Shown in pieces: positions 9,710-18,482 of a DNA stretch of 46,807 bases (within the stretch, counting starts at the first letter, position 1; each line of letters begins with the position of its first letter). This DNA is from Pedobacter hartonius. GTDB lineage: Bacteria > Bacteroidota > Bacteroidia > Sphingobacteriales > Sphingobacteriaceae. The stretch is taken from NCBI RefSeq assembly GCF_900107535.1, contig NZ_FNRA01000017.1, forward strand, positions 1 through 46,807, read 5' to 3'. Under the pieces are notes generated by a model that searched no databases, was not told the DNA's origin, and was given only the letters and a program-made list of their open reading frames with translations. The position numbers and the translations under genes are program-made.

Positions 9710-10138
9710 CTAAGTGAATCCCCATGATAGAATTCTAGCCATGAGAGCAGATAAAGTTTCATGGATCTTATCTTTTTTAAGATCACATTCCCAAACATCA
9801 ATTATGCTCCACCCTTTCATCTCTAAATCATTATGATGTAAAGCATCTCTCATTTTATTACCAAAAATTTTGTTGCGCCACCATTCGGTCCTTGATTTAG
9901 GAATTACATAATATTTACATCCTTCATGTCCATGCCAAAAACATCCATGTACAAAAATTATCGTTCTGTACTTTGGTAATACTATATCTGGTTTGCCTGC
10001 AAGATTCTTCACATGCAACCTAAACCTAAATCCATGTTTATGGAGGTACTTACGAACAAGTAGCTCAGGCTTTGTATCTTTACTACGGATCTTACTCATA
10101 TTATAAGACCGAACTTCTTTTGAATGCATATCAGACAT
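9710..10138 (-). CDS. vsr: very short patch repair endonuclease (Vsr family)
   Basis: A 142-aa protein with the standard Vsr layout. RSYNMSKIRSKDTKPEL at about 11-26 is followed by the metal-binding Asp in GKPDIVL (D51) and HGCFWHGHEGC (64-74). The tail is WSIIDVWECDL. Vsr nicks next to T:G mismatches that arise when 5-methylcytosine deaminates, so vsr genes accompany C5 methyltransferases. Here it lies upstream of the GHKL operon that ends in such a methylase, but more than 450 nt away and outside the predicted operon promoter. Some Vsr-fold proteins serve instead as restriction nucleases. Translation may start at the ATG three codons in (10129). Confidence 0.92.
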   Translation of the reverse strand: MSDMHSKEVRSYNMSKIRSKDTKPELLVRKYLHKHGFRFRLHVKNLAGKPDIVLPKYRTIIFVHGCFWHGHEGCKYYVIPKSRTEWWRNKIFGNKMRDALHHNDLEMKGWSIIDVWECDLKKDKIHETLSALMARILSWGFT

Positions 10139-10251
10139 ATTATCTTAACATTCGACATATGAGTTTGTTCAAATAGAATTGCACCAGATTACGATGAATT
10201 TTCTCATGTATTTTTTTATGAAAATTACATACCGCCATATATCCACATACG

Positions 10252-10413
10252 CTACAGGAAGACTATTTAACCTTCCTGCCTGATCTGGATTTACTGCATC
10301 AGGACAATAGGGAGGAAGTAAAGAAGAAATTCGAAGATAACATCAAGCCGTTGATCACGATTGCGCTAAACCAACCTTGGGATCACCTTCCCTTACCGGG
10401 TAATACCCTTTAA
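10252..10413 (+). pseudogene. unidentified C-terminal gene fragment
   Basis: An open frame of 53 codons ending at 10411-10413 reads as real protein (LQEDYLTFLPDLDLLHQDN, then KPLITIALNQPWDHLPLPG). It has no nearby start codon and its upstream part is lost. The composition, charged helix then aromatic/proline tail, is not that of random sequence. I do not recognise the family. It is probably the end of a gene cut by a past rearrangement between vsr and ku. Confidence 0.35.
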
Positions 10414-10425
10414 CAAAAGCACTCA

Positions 10426-10587
10426 TTAGACGCGAGCGTTTTTATTTATCTGTTTTAGATATTTTTTTGAAGACTCAATTTGTTTAGCGAACAAAAGTCT
10501 TCCTCTGAGTCTTACTAATACCAATGTTTCTATTTCAGATTCTGGCAGATTGACCTTATTATCTTCTTTTATATTTTTAGTTCTCAT
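10426..10587 (-). CDS. small hypothetical protein, 53 aa
   Basis: A short basic ORF starting MRTKNIKEDN and ending KQINKNARV, with a coiled-coil-like middle (SEIETLVLVRLRGRLLFAKQ). It ends 12 nt from the convergent fragment at 10252-10413. No family is recognised. The codon choice looks coding, but evidence is limited to the ORF itself. Confidence 0.35.
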   Translation of the reverse strand: MRTKNIKEDNKVNLPESEIETLVLVRLRGRLLFAKQIESSKKYLKQINKNARV

Positions 10588-10834
10588 ATCACAAATTTGT
10601 TTTTTATAATCAGACAGATCACGTTGTTACTACCTTGATTCCCCTACTCGAATGTGAGTTTGATCCTGTTTTTGTCTACTAATTGGGTAGCCCGACGCTG
10701 GCACAATCTAACTTTACTACGGCAAAAGTAAATAAATAATTAATTACCTATCTATTTGAAATAAAAAATTTATGCCGATATAAATATTGGTAACGAAACG
10801 ATAGGTAAGTGATTCCAGTGATGAAGGTAAATAC

Positions 10835-11608
10835 TTAGGCTCCCTTCTTCGATTTCAAACTACCCATTAACTGACTGTACAGATCTTCTTCGGCTTCTTT
10901 CCGTGGTTTAAGCTTTTTGATAGTCGGCCTTTTTCCTTTTGCCTTAGCCTCGATCAGCTTCAACAGCTTTTTATGATAAGTGTCTTCATATTTTGAAACA
11001 TCAAAATCTTCGGCATACTGGTTCACCAGCGCCAGGCCCATATCCATTTCCTTTTTACTAATGGTTTTGCTATCATCAATCTTCAGCTCATCAGCGTCCC
11101 TGATTTGCTGCTGAAAACGGATGCGGGTTACCACAAGAGCATTTTTAACCGGATGTATAATACATAAACTTTCTGTACTGCGAAGTACAAAGCGGGCCAG
11201 CCCTGCTTTTTTTGATTTCTTCAGCACCTGCAGCAGCAGATTATAAGCCTTGTTGCTCCTCACATCGGGCTCAACATAGTAGGATGTCTCATAAAACATA
11301 GGGTTAACGGAAGCGATATCTACAAAGCTTTCAATCTCTATCGTTTTAGTCTTTTCCGGCGCTGCCGCCTCGAAATCACTATCCTCAACAATCACGTAAT
11401 TATCTTCCTTATACAGATAACCCTTCACGATCTTATCATAGGGCACTTCCTTCCGGGTGTTTTCATTGATCCGCTGGAACTTGATATGGGCATGATCCCG
11501 CCCGTCAAGCATATCCAGGTCAAGGGATGACGTTTCAACTGCTGAATACAATTTCATTGGGATACTAACCAGCCCGAAGCCAATACTCCCCTTCCAGATA
11601 GATCTCAT
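10835..11608 (-). CDS. ku: Ku protein, non-homologous end joining
   Basis: A 257-aa bacterial Ku homologue. It begins MRSIWKGSIGFGLVSIPMKLY, the conserved Ku start, and retains the ring-core region (VPYDKIVKGYLYKEDNYV) and a lysine-rich C-terminal tail (about 218-257) expected to bind DNA and recruit LigD. Ku forms a homodimeric ring on double-strand ends. The length is normal. No ligD is present in the window, although the two are often adjacent. The gene overlaps the upstream 89-aa ORF by 4 nt (ATGA), so the two are probably translated together. Confidence 0.95.
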   Translation of the reverse strand: MRSIWKGSIGFGLVSIPMKLYSAVETSSLDLDMLDGRDHAHIKFQRINENTRKEVPYDKIVKGYLYKEDNYVIVEDSDFEAAAPEKTKTIEIESFVDIASVNPMFYETSYYVEPDVRSNKAYNLLLQVLKKSKKAGLARFVLRSTESLCIIHPVKNALVVTRIRFQQQIRDADELKIDDSKTISKKEMDMGLALVNQYAEDFDVSKYEDTYHKKLLKLIEAKAKGKRPTIKKLKPRKEAEEDLYSQLMGSLKSKKGA

Positions 11609-11874
11609 AATTGTTCGTTTTTATCTTTGTTTATCCCGTGTGGGTGATGTGCTTCAATCTGATCTGCCAGCAAATGCAGTAGCTCTTCTTTAAGATCTGC
11701 CGGGTTCTGGCAAATATGCAGGTAATTGTATGCGTCTGGTTCAAAGCTGGCTACAAGCTTTCCTTCCTGGAATACTTTTACTTTACAGGTTTCACCATTT
11801 TGGTGCAGGTATTCACCAATTTCAAAATGGTGGATCTGCTGATCTATGCTGATACTTATCGGATAATTGTCCAT
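11605..11874 (-). CDS. small protein coupled to Ku, 89 aa
   Basis: An acidic, soluble 89-aa protein whose stop overlaps the ku start by 4 nt. It contains HFEIGEYLHQNGETCKVKVFQEGKLVASFEPD, which looks like a small beta-sheet fold, followed by a helical acidic segment (PADLKEELLHLLADQIEAHH). No catalytic motif is seen and the family is not recognised. The tight coupling suggests a role with Ku in end joining or its control, which is inference from position alone. Confidence 0.65.
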   Translation of the reverse strand: MDNYPISISIDQQIHHFEIGEYLHQNGETCKVKVFQEGKLVASFEPDAYNYLHICQNPADLKEELLHLLADQIEAHHPHGINKDKNEQL

Positions 11875-12129
11875 AATGCGTTTAAACTGTTAATGCTAAC
11901 AAATTATAATACATGTAGTTTTCAGTTTTGTGTATTGAAATGCACCTTACACACTATTCAGGTAAAATATGTTAGCGCTGAAGGCTTCTATAAAATCATT
12001 TAAGTTTTCCACATGCGCATATTTACTAAATATATTAGCATATTTTTGGCTTTATGGAAATCGGATATATAGCAAAGAGAACATTAGTGCCTACACTGAT
12101 GGAGTGGGTAAGCAAATCAAGAATACAGA

Positions 12130-12332
12130 GCCATCTTCCGGAACATTGTATTTTTATCATGTGGCTGAATGATAGTATTCAATTTAATCTTTCAAAACTT
12201 TCCATTGATCCTACCGGTGGAAAGATCTTTATCTTTTTTAACCGCAAGCGTAATATGGTGAAGTTATTGCATACCACCAAAAGTGGGGAAGAACCAATAT
12301 GCGCCGGAATGACAGGGTTTACAAATATGTAA
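12130..12332 (+). pseudogene. IS66 TnpB (orfB) accessory protein remnant
   Basis: The frame here includes LSIDPTGGKIFIFFNRKRN followed by MVKLLHTTKSGEE, matching the IS66 TnpB core (loop-gly then FxFxNRxRxxVKLL). The N-terminal part continues in another frame (GTLYFYHVAE then a stop near 12172), so the gene is broken, and no transposase follows. With the transposase tail at 468-1013, this shows at least two decayed IS66 traces flanking the first 12 kb. Confidence 0.6.
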
Positions 12333-12360
12333 GCCTATCGGTTCGTTCTATATGCACATT

Positions 12361-14802
12361 TTAGTGAGAGTCAGCATCGTCCAGAATATCCAAAGACAGC
12401 AGCTTGCTGGAACCTTTCTTATGTACAAACTCCTTCCATTTCTGTATTTGGTTTTGAATGCGCTCAAATAGTTCAGGATATACCGTTTGCAACTGACCAT
12501 TCGTAATATCGAACCATTCGTGCTCGTTATTGCTATACTGGAAAAAGCGATCTTCTGTATGGCGGATGTAAACATTCTTGGTCGGTTGTTCTAGGTCAAA
12601 ACCACCAATCTTACAATAAGGAGTTTCTCCCGAGCTTTTGACCGGAACCGGAGCGCAGCTGTATCCGTACGTTTCCGTAAGATTTAGGCTGAGGGTAAAT
12701 GAGAATAGCTCGTAATGATAATGGTTAAGCTTGGACTGGGTAAGTAATCTGATGTATGGACTATCATGCGAGACCTCCTGCCAGGAAATCAGCGATTGTC
12801 TACAAGTAGAGATCGAACTGGCATGATTCGCAAAGTACCAGCGCCAGTCTTTAAGACCTGTCTTTTCTTCTTTGATAAGATCATCGATTTTGCGGCTATC
12901 CTCAAAGAATTTGTTCATGACATTGATTTTATCAAATACTGCGCGCCAGTTCTCGTCACGCTCACGGCTATTACCCCGTTTGTTACTACAGAAACTAAAT
13001 CTCCCCGAGGACTTGCTGATGAGGTAATCCTCATAGCAGATAAAAGCCCGTTGTAAACGGCGGTAGGGGTCATCCATGTTCGTCTCTGTGAAATAAGACT
13101 GGAAACGTTCGGCCAGTTGGACAAAGTATTCTTGTTCGAAGTTCCGATCTACGGTTGCTCTTTTCAGTAAAAAGCCAATTTGACCATACAAATAAAAGTG
13201 TTGTTCGTACCGGAGCAGAACATCTTCGTCTATTTTGTAATTAAGTATAAGGCTGGCCTTTAAGCGTTCTTCGGCGACTTGTCCTTGAGCAAAATAAGCG
13301 ACATCGCTGCCATTATTTAGGTTTTGAAGAATGGCAGCGTAATGTTTTGAAAGCCTGTCGATCGACACAATCGCGGAGACGTATTCAGGCAGTTCATCAA
13401 TGCGGGAGTTGTAAATAAGGTTTTGGATTACGCGCTGCCAGGAACAAAAGGCTTGTTTATCTTCTTGCTCATAAGCATTTAGAGGTTTGTTATACTTAAC
13501 AACAAAACATAATATCCCATAAAGGAAAGCCCTATCCGAGTAGCTGTAAAGTTTTTTACCTGAAAATAGTACTGATGAGAAGCTTAGATTGGGGTCGATG
13601 AACGTATGTGCGCCGTTTATCCTTAGGAGTGCGTCTAATATCTCCCAACCTTTTCCTCTTAGTTGTCGAAGTGCTTTGAAGACATAATTGATGCTTTCAG
13701 TATTGAAAATCTGATGGGTTGAAAAGAAGCTAAATGGTATAATATTGTCTCTTGTATCAATATCCAATACATTGGACAGCGTGCGCCTTTCGCGGTAAAC
13801 CGGCGTCGTCTCTGTTTTTAGTGTCCGAAGGAGATCATATTGCGCTAACCGGATAAAGAAATTCCATTGGGCAGCGTCTACGGATTCAGGGCTAAGTTTT
13901 TTTTGCCAGAAGATATCTGCCCAGGAGATGTCCATATGATCGTCCCAATTTGCGATAGCAATAATTATACTTTCTTTTTTGATATGATCGATTAGCCAGG
14001 ATTTGAAATTTTCGAACTTGTCAAGCTGTCGCCCGCGCGCATTCATTTTGACATAAAGCTCGTCTTCCGCATTAATGCTATCTAAATCAAAAAAATCGAA
14101 AGTAATTGGTCCATTTTCTTCATTGGCAAGCTGGAAGTAGGTCTTTATATCTTGTGGATTAGCATCTTTAAAATGTTTGTGTATTTCGTCAAGCACAATT
14201 AACATACCGGATACTGTAGGATCATGCAGCCAATTGTCAAAGAATTCTTTATGGTTGATAATCGAGACCGACGGCTGAGTCTTTGGGTTCAGGTCGTTAA
14301 CATTTAGTTGGTCAAGATGTGTGCAGAAAAGATTTGAGCTTTTTCGTGTTTTATAGGTGAAATTACTAAAGTCGATCAAATGGCTTTGGTTTCCCCTGAC
14401 AGCAAGATAACGATATAGCAGGTAAAGCGTGGTCATGCGTTGTTGCCCGTCGAGCAGGATAAGGCGGTCAGCTCGAATATTTTTATCCAGTTCATCAAGA
14501 TCGTACTCGAGGCCGAGGGCTAAAGAAGACGCATATTGTTTGACGGAACTGAGCAGCAATTTCATTGCTCTAACATTCTTGTTCCTTGACTCATCTTTTT
14601 CACCTCCCCGGACTCGGCCATAGATGAAGTCTAGGTGAATCCTAGTATTGCTGGTAATGGCGCTCGCCAGGTCAGCGACGAAACGTTCCCTGATCTCGGT
14701 AGCTTTAACACCGGTCCTACCCTGCGCGTAATCACGCTGAATAACTGGTATTTCGATTCGAAAATTCCGGATAAGTTTGGGGAATGTGTAACTTGTGGCC
14801 AT
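12361..14802 (-). CDS. DUF262 domain protein, large (813 aa)
   Basis: An 813-aa DUF262 (ParB/sulfiredoxin-like fold) protein. It has the entry motif IPVIQRDYAQGR (about 18-29), LLDGQQRMTTLYLLY (about 116-130) and the domain-closing motif VKMNARGRQLDKFENFKSWL. In GmrSD-type enzymes the DGQQR motif belongs to a nucleotide-hydrolysing site linked to a C-terminal HNH domain for cutting modified DNA. I see no clear HNH (HxxP...N...H) signature in the long C-terminal part, so this subunit may sense or regulate while its partner cuts. It starts 14 nt after the other DUF262 gene. Full length and intact. Confidence 0.87.
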   Translation of the reverse strand: MATSYTFPKLIRNFRIEIPVIQRDYAQGRTGVKATEIRERFVADLASAITSNTRIHLDFIYGRVRGGEKDESRNKNVRAMKLLLSSVKQYASSLALGLEYDLDELDKNIRADRLILLDGQQRMTTLYLLYRYLAVRGNQSHLIDFSNFTYKTRKSSNLFCTHLDQLNVNDLNPKTQPSVSIINHKEFFDNWLHDPTVSGMLIVLDEIHKHFKDANPQDIKTYFQLANEENGPITFDFFDLDSINAEDELYVKMNARGRQLDKFENFKSWLIDHIKKESIIIAIANWDDHMDISWADIFWQKKLSPESVDAAQWNFFIRLAQYDLLRTLKTETTPVYRERRTLSNVLDIDTRDNIIPFSFFSTHQIFNTESINYVFKALRQLRGKGWEILDALLRINGAHTFIDPNLSFSSVLFSGKKLYSYSDRAFLYGILCFVVKYNKPLNAYEQEDKQAFCSWQRVIQNLIYNSRIDELPEYVSAIVSIDRLSKHYAAILQNLNNGSDVAYFAQGQVAEERLKASLILNYKIDEDVLLRYEQHFYLYGQIGFLLKRATVDRNFEQEYFVQLAERFQSYFTETNMDDPYRRLQRAFICYEDYLISKSSGRFSFCSNKRGNSRERDENWRAVFDKINVMNKFFEDSRKIDDLIKEEKTGLKDWRWYFANHASSISTCRQSLISWQEVSHDSPYIRLLTQSKLNHYHYELFSFTLSLNLTETYGYSCAPVPVKSSGETPYCKIGGFDLEQPTKNVYIRHTEDRFFQYSNNEHEWFDITNGQLQTVYPELFERIQNQIQKWKEFVHKKGSSKLLSLDILDDADSH

Positions 14803-14816
14803 GATAGGTATCGTTG

Positions 14817-16607
14817 TTATATGTATGGTTGTGGTTGTTCCGGAAGATAATTGTTTAGGAGTTTCTCTATCCCCTCTTTGTAGTCCCGGGCATCATTGAT
14901 GCTCCAGAAAGAGACATTGATGCTGTCGTGATTCTTACTATAGTATTTACAGAAAGCGTTGCGTGTTGCCAATGGAATGAAACGGTCATCCTTAGTCTCT
15001 ACGGCATCCAGAATCATTTCGCGTTTCTTAAAAAATAGGCGATTACTCAGCGCTGAGTTGGTCTTGCTATCTAGCAGCGCCATGTTACCGATGCCGTGCA
15101 GCTCTAATTTTGCGGTGATCTGATCGCTGAGCTGTTTCAGCCGATCTCTAAAGTCAGGATTGATCTTTGCTTCATGCTGACTTTGGCTCAATTCCTTGAT
15201 AAAAACTTCTAAAGACCCTTTGATTTCAATTTCGACGTCAACGATGCGGACTTGTTCATTAGCCCATTGAATAGCCTCGCCTATTGTACTGAGATCTTTT
15301 GGGCTTTGGGGATGGATATGTTCTCGTGACCATATGTTTTCAGGGTTATTATATCGCCAAAAAGGAAAGCGAGCGTCCGGCAACAATAACTCATAACTCA
15401 ATACATTGAACCATAGTAGTGTATTTCGAACGGGCCCTGGTTCATCAACATAGTGTAAATTGTCAATATGATAGGGATGATATTTGACCTTGTTCTTTTC
15501 CCGGACGCGCAGAAATAAGTTTTTGATCTGTCTTATGAGCTCTTCTTTGAACGCGCTTTTTGATGTGCTTTCATTGCTCCATCTCAGAATTTTCACGAGG
15601 TCTGTACTCCCAGTCGCGGTAAGGAATCCGATACGGTGATAGGTATAGGTATCCTGTGACCAGTCTCGTAGGCGCTGGTACTCACTGACTATCTTTTTCC
15701 AGTTCTCCGCGAGGTCCTCACCTACTTTACGCGCACTTTCCCATTTTTTGTAGACCTTACGCTGATCGTCGGTGCCCGGAGTGATACCCGCCTCCAATTG
15801 CAACAAAAAGTCGATACGTGTTGATAGCACTGCACCGCCGAGAAACCACCAAAATTCTCTTTCCTGTAGGCCTGCTTCTATCGTTTCCCACTCGAAAGCG
15901 AACTCCGCGATCTTTAGATCTCTTATCTCTGTATTTGGATATTCCTGAAATTGGAGCAGGACCATGGCTTTGATTAGTTCCGCATCAGTCAGGGTGATCT
16001 TACCAGCATTAAAGTTCTTGAATATTTCCTCCGAACTTTGATACTGATCGACGATCTCGTACCAGATAAATGCCGTATTGTTTAGTAATTTATTCTTAAT
16101 GTAGTGCGGCGTAACTTCTCCGCGATTGAAAAAATTGTGTACGGTATTATAAGCTTGATAAAAATGATAATTGTCGATGTTATCTTCTTCGGGCTGTTGA
16201 CTGATCAATTGTTTCCAGTCGTCATTATCCCCAAGTGGCTTTTTGTGAATTGTTCTCAGGAAGTGTTCGCTGCCAGTACGGGTTTGATAACATAAGGTGA
16301 AATGCGGAATTGCCTTATTTATGTATGAAAGAATAATATAAATGGTTGATAATCGCTGCTGCCCGTCGATTACATCAAAGCGACCGTTAATAATTTCGTG
16401 TTGGCCTTGATCTTTTTGAACATCTTCTTCTGTAGCCGTGACCACGAGAGGTTGCAGGCAATAAATCTCGTTTGGATCGCTTTCCGTGATATCGATTAGT
16501 AATTCTTCTACTTCTTTGCCGCTCCATTTATAACCTCGCTGGTAGTTCGGTATCCGGAATATTTTGTCGGCCAGTTCAGCAACTGGGAATAATTGGTTTT
16601 TGGGCAT
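14817..16607 (-). CDS. DUF262 and DUF1524 (HNH) protein, GmrSD-like
   Basis: A 596-aa protein with an N-terminal DUF262 domain (FRIPNYQRGYKWS at about 17-29, DVIDGQQRLSTIY at about 78-90, FKNFNAGKITLTDAELIKA) and a C-terminal DUF1524 HNH nuclease. The nuclease motif is WSREHIHPQSP, followed far downstream by ALLDSKTNSALSNRLFFKKR. Both halves of the GmrSD architecture (GmrS NTPase-like, GmrD nuclease) are therefore fused here with active-site residues present. It is the first gene of a two-gene operon with the larger DUF262 protein. The predicted role is restriction of modified (glucosylated or hydroxymethylated) phage DNA, by analogy with GmrSD. Target and cofactor are not visible. Confidence 0.9.
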   Translation of the reverse strand: MPKNQLFPVAELADKIFRIPNYQRGYKWSGKEVEELLIDITESDPNEIYCLQPLVVTATEEDVQKDQGQHEIINGRFDVIDGQQRLSTIYIILSYINKAIPHFTLCYQTRTGSEHFLRTIHKKPLGDNDDWKQLISQQPEEDNIDNYHFYQAYNTVHNFFNRGEVTPHYIKNKLLNNTAFIWYEIVDQYQSSEEIFKNFNAGKITLTDAELIKAMVLLQFQEYPNTEIRDLKIAEFAFEWETIEAGLQEREFWWFLGGAVLSTRIDFLLQLEAGITPGTDDQRKVYKKWESARKVGEDLAENWKKIVSEYQRLRDWSQDTYTYHRIGFLTATGSTDLVKILRWSNESTSKSAFKEELIRQIKNLFLRVREKNKVKYHPYHIDNLHYVDEPGPVRNTLLWFNVLSYELLLPDARFPFWRYNNPENIWSREHIHPQSPKDLSTIGEAIQWANEQVRIVDVEIEIKGSLEVFIKELSQSQHEAKINPDFRDRLKQLSDQITAKLELHGIGNMALLDSKTNSALSNRLFFKKREMILDAVETKDDRFIPLATRNAFCKYYSKNHDSINVSFWSINDARDYKEGIEKLLNNYLPEQPQPYI

Positions 16608-16896
16608 TAAGGTTTTAAGTTAAAAAAAATCAATAATATTACAATGCGTGATAATACATTGCTAAAGGCATGACAAATAAAAAATTCCTTTATGGAAATC
16701 CTAAAAATACTCAAGCTAAAAATGCCGCCTCCCGCAACATTCGGCAGATCGCAGCGTTTGCTAGTCCTGCACATCTAACGGCCAAAAAAATCATCCGTTA
16801 TAAATACCTGCTGCCTGGATATTCCGCTCCATAGTACGCCATGATTCCGCTGCAAAGATGGCATGGTAGAACTTATAGATTCGATTTCGTCGGATA

Positions 16897-18450
16897 TCAG
16901 TATTTTACCCATTCCAACTTAAATTTATAGCCCATTTGCTTTATTTTTAGATAAGTATCATATAATGTAATCTTGGAGAAAAATGAAAGGTTAAATTTTT
17001 TCCCTCCCTTTATAATTCGGAATACAATGGTAACTTCACTTGGAATGAACCTTGCCATGTCATATTGGGAGCGGATGGCAGCAGTCTTTATTTCCTTTTT
17101 GAAATCTTTTCTAAAACTAACATCGTTTAGCATAAGCCTTGCCGAAACCAGTCCCTGATTGAAGAGATGGCTGAGCTTGGATGCATTACCTCCCTCTTTG
17201 ACATGGATAATCTCTTTATTCTTGTTTACAATATCTGCATACTCGATCTTTGTCGGCGCACCAGTATAAAATACCTGGTCCATTACTTCATGTTCTATCT
17301 GTGCGAAATTTTGAAGATACCCCGTTTCTGTTCCAAAAAAAGTAGTCTCCGAACCTTCAAATTCAGCTTTCCTAGCTGTCAGATGGTCAAAAAATCTAGT
17401 TACTGTCTTATAGTAATTCTTCTCCAGCTTGAACCAGACTCCATTTGTGAAAACGTAATAATTTTTATTGAACTCAACCTCACAAGATAGCGACCTGTAG
17501 AACGAATAACTTTTTTTGTGGGCATCATTGCCGTCATAAGTTTCTATGGTAAGTTTATTCAGATCATGGGCAAGAACAAGATGCCCAGCATTACGGTACT
17601 CTTCTATAAAATTTCCAGCATCTGGATAGTCCGACTCAATGTATGATCTGAACCCACCGTAACAAATGTGATCGATATCGAAATAGTTGATAATTTCAGG
17701 GTACGACAAGGTAAATCCCTCTGAGCTGTCAGCCGCAATTGCGGTATTGACTGCATTTTCAAGTTCGATGTCAAGAAGGTCTTTTAATGCCTTGTCCTTG
17801 ACTGGCGCAACAAAATCAATCCAGTTAAAATTTGTTTTGTAGCTGACCTGTTGATATCGGCTAAAAATCTCGCCGCTTTTTTTGATAATAGAACTGCCCG
17901 CAAGGTCTGCTGTGATCATTAAGCTTTCACTGCCCACCAACCCTTTAGCAAATGAGCTGTCAATTGAGACTCCAGCAATCTGGCTGACCAGGTCTTTCAT
18001 AATATCCAATTCGAATTCCGAGATGGCGCCCTGGGTAGCAAGCTGAACACGCTTACTTTTGGCCTTTCTGTCGATGGTCTTCGAGTCAAGGCTTCTTATC
18101 CCATTGACATTGATAGTATTGAGTACGACCTTCATACCAAAGTCCCATTCTGTCTTGCCTTCTATAAGGTCATGTAGACCATACCCAAATATATAGACCA
18201 AAAACCTATCGGAGATAGGTACAAAAAGCAAAGCGGCAGCCCCTTGGTTTTTTAGGTCAGGGATCTTCTGATTAAGCCCTTCTTCCAAAAAGCTTTTCCA
18301 GGATGGGGTTCCATCATAAGACTGTCCATAGTAGAGCTCTGAACCTTTTATATTGTCCCAGTCTTTTAGTGGGCCCTGCAGTCCATGATCATGTTTCAAT
18401 AGATCTTTGACCTTAAGGGTTGGCTTACCTAATCTTGTTGTAAGTTTCAT
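16897..18450 (-). CDS. TIGR04141 family sporadically distributed protein (DUF6119)
   Basis: A 517-aa soluble protein that matches my memory of the TIGR04141/DUF6119 family. Landmarks are GAAALLFVPISDRFLVYIFGYG (about 70-91), DWDFGMKVVLNTIN-like sequence and NGIRSLDSKTIDRK (about 115-128), and the C-terminal VTIVFRIIKGGKK. The family is scattered across bacteria in accessory and defence loci and has no firmly established activity. I see no metal-binding or NTPase motif. It is the last gene of an operon with HNH, a 191-aa helical protein and a DUF4407 membrane protein, starting 32 nt after the last of these. Confidence 0.78.
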   Translation of the reverse strand: MKLTTRLGKPTLKVKDLLKHDHGLQGPLKDWDNIKGSELYYGQSYDGTPSWKSFLEEGLNQKIPDLKNQGAAALLFVPISDRFLVYIFGYGLHDLIEGKTEWDFGMKVVLNTINVNGIRSLDSKTIDRKAKSKRVQLATQGAISEFELDIMKDLVSQIAGVSIDSSFAKGLVGSESLMITADLAGSSIIKKSGEIFSRYQQVSYKTNFNWIDFVAPVKDKALKDLLDIELENAVNTAIAADSSEGFTLSYPEIINYFDIDHICYGGFRSYIESDYPDAGNFIEEYRNAGHLVLAHDLNKLTIETYDGNDAHKKSYSFYRSLSCEVEFNKNYYVFTNGVWFKLEKNYYKTVTRFFDHLTARKAEFEGSETTFFGTETGYLQNFAQIEHEVMDQVFYTGAPTKIEYADIVNKNKEIIHVKEGGNASKLSHLFNQGLVSARLMLNDVSFRKDFKKEIKTAAIRSQYDMARFIPSEVTIVFRIIKGGKKFNLSFFSKITLYDTYLKIKQMGYKFKLEWVKY

Positions 18451-18482
18451 ATTGAGAGGTATATTAGTAGAGCAAGCTTTTC

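Noticed and set aside
1038..10138. DISARM or BREX classification of the methylase operon
   Set aside because: No DUF1998 (DrmB), phospholipase D, PglZ, BrxL or PglX-like gene is present; the GHKL-Z1-DUF4420-AIPR set is a different module.
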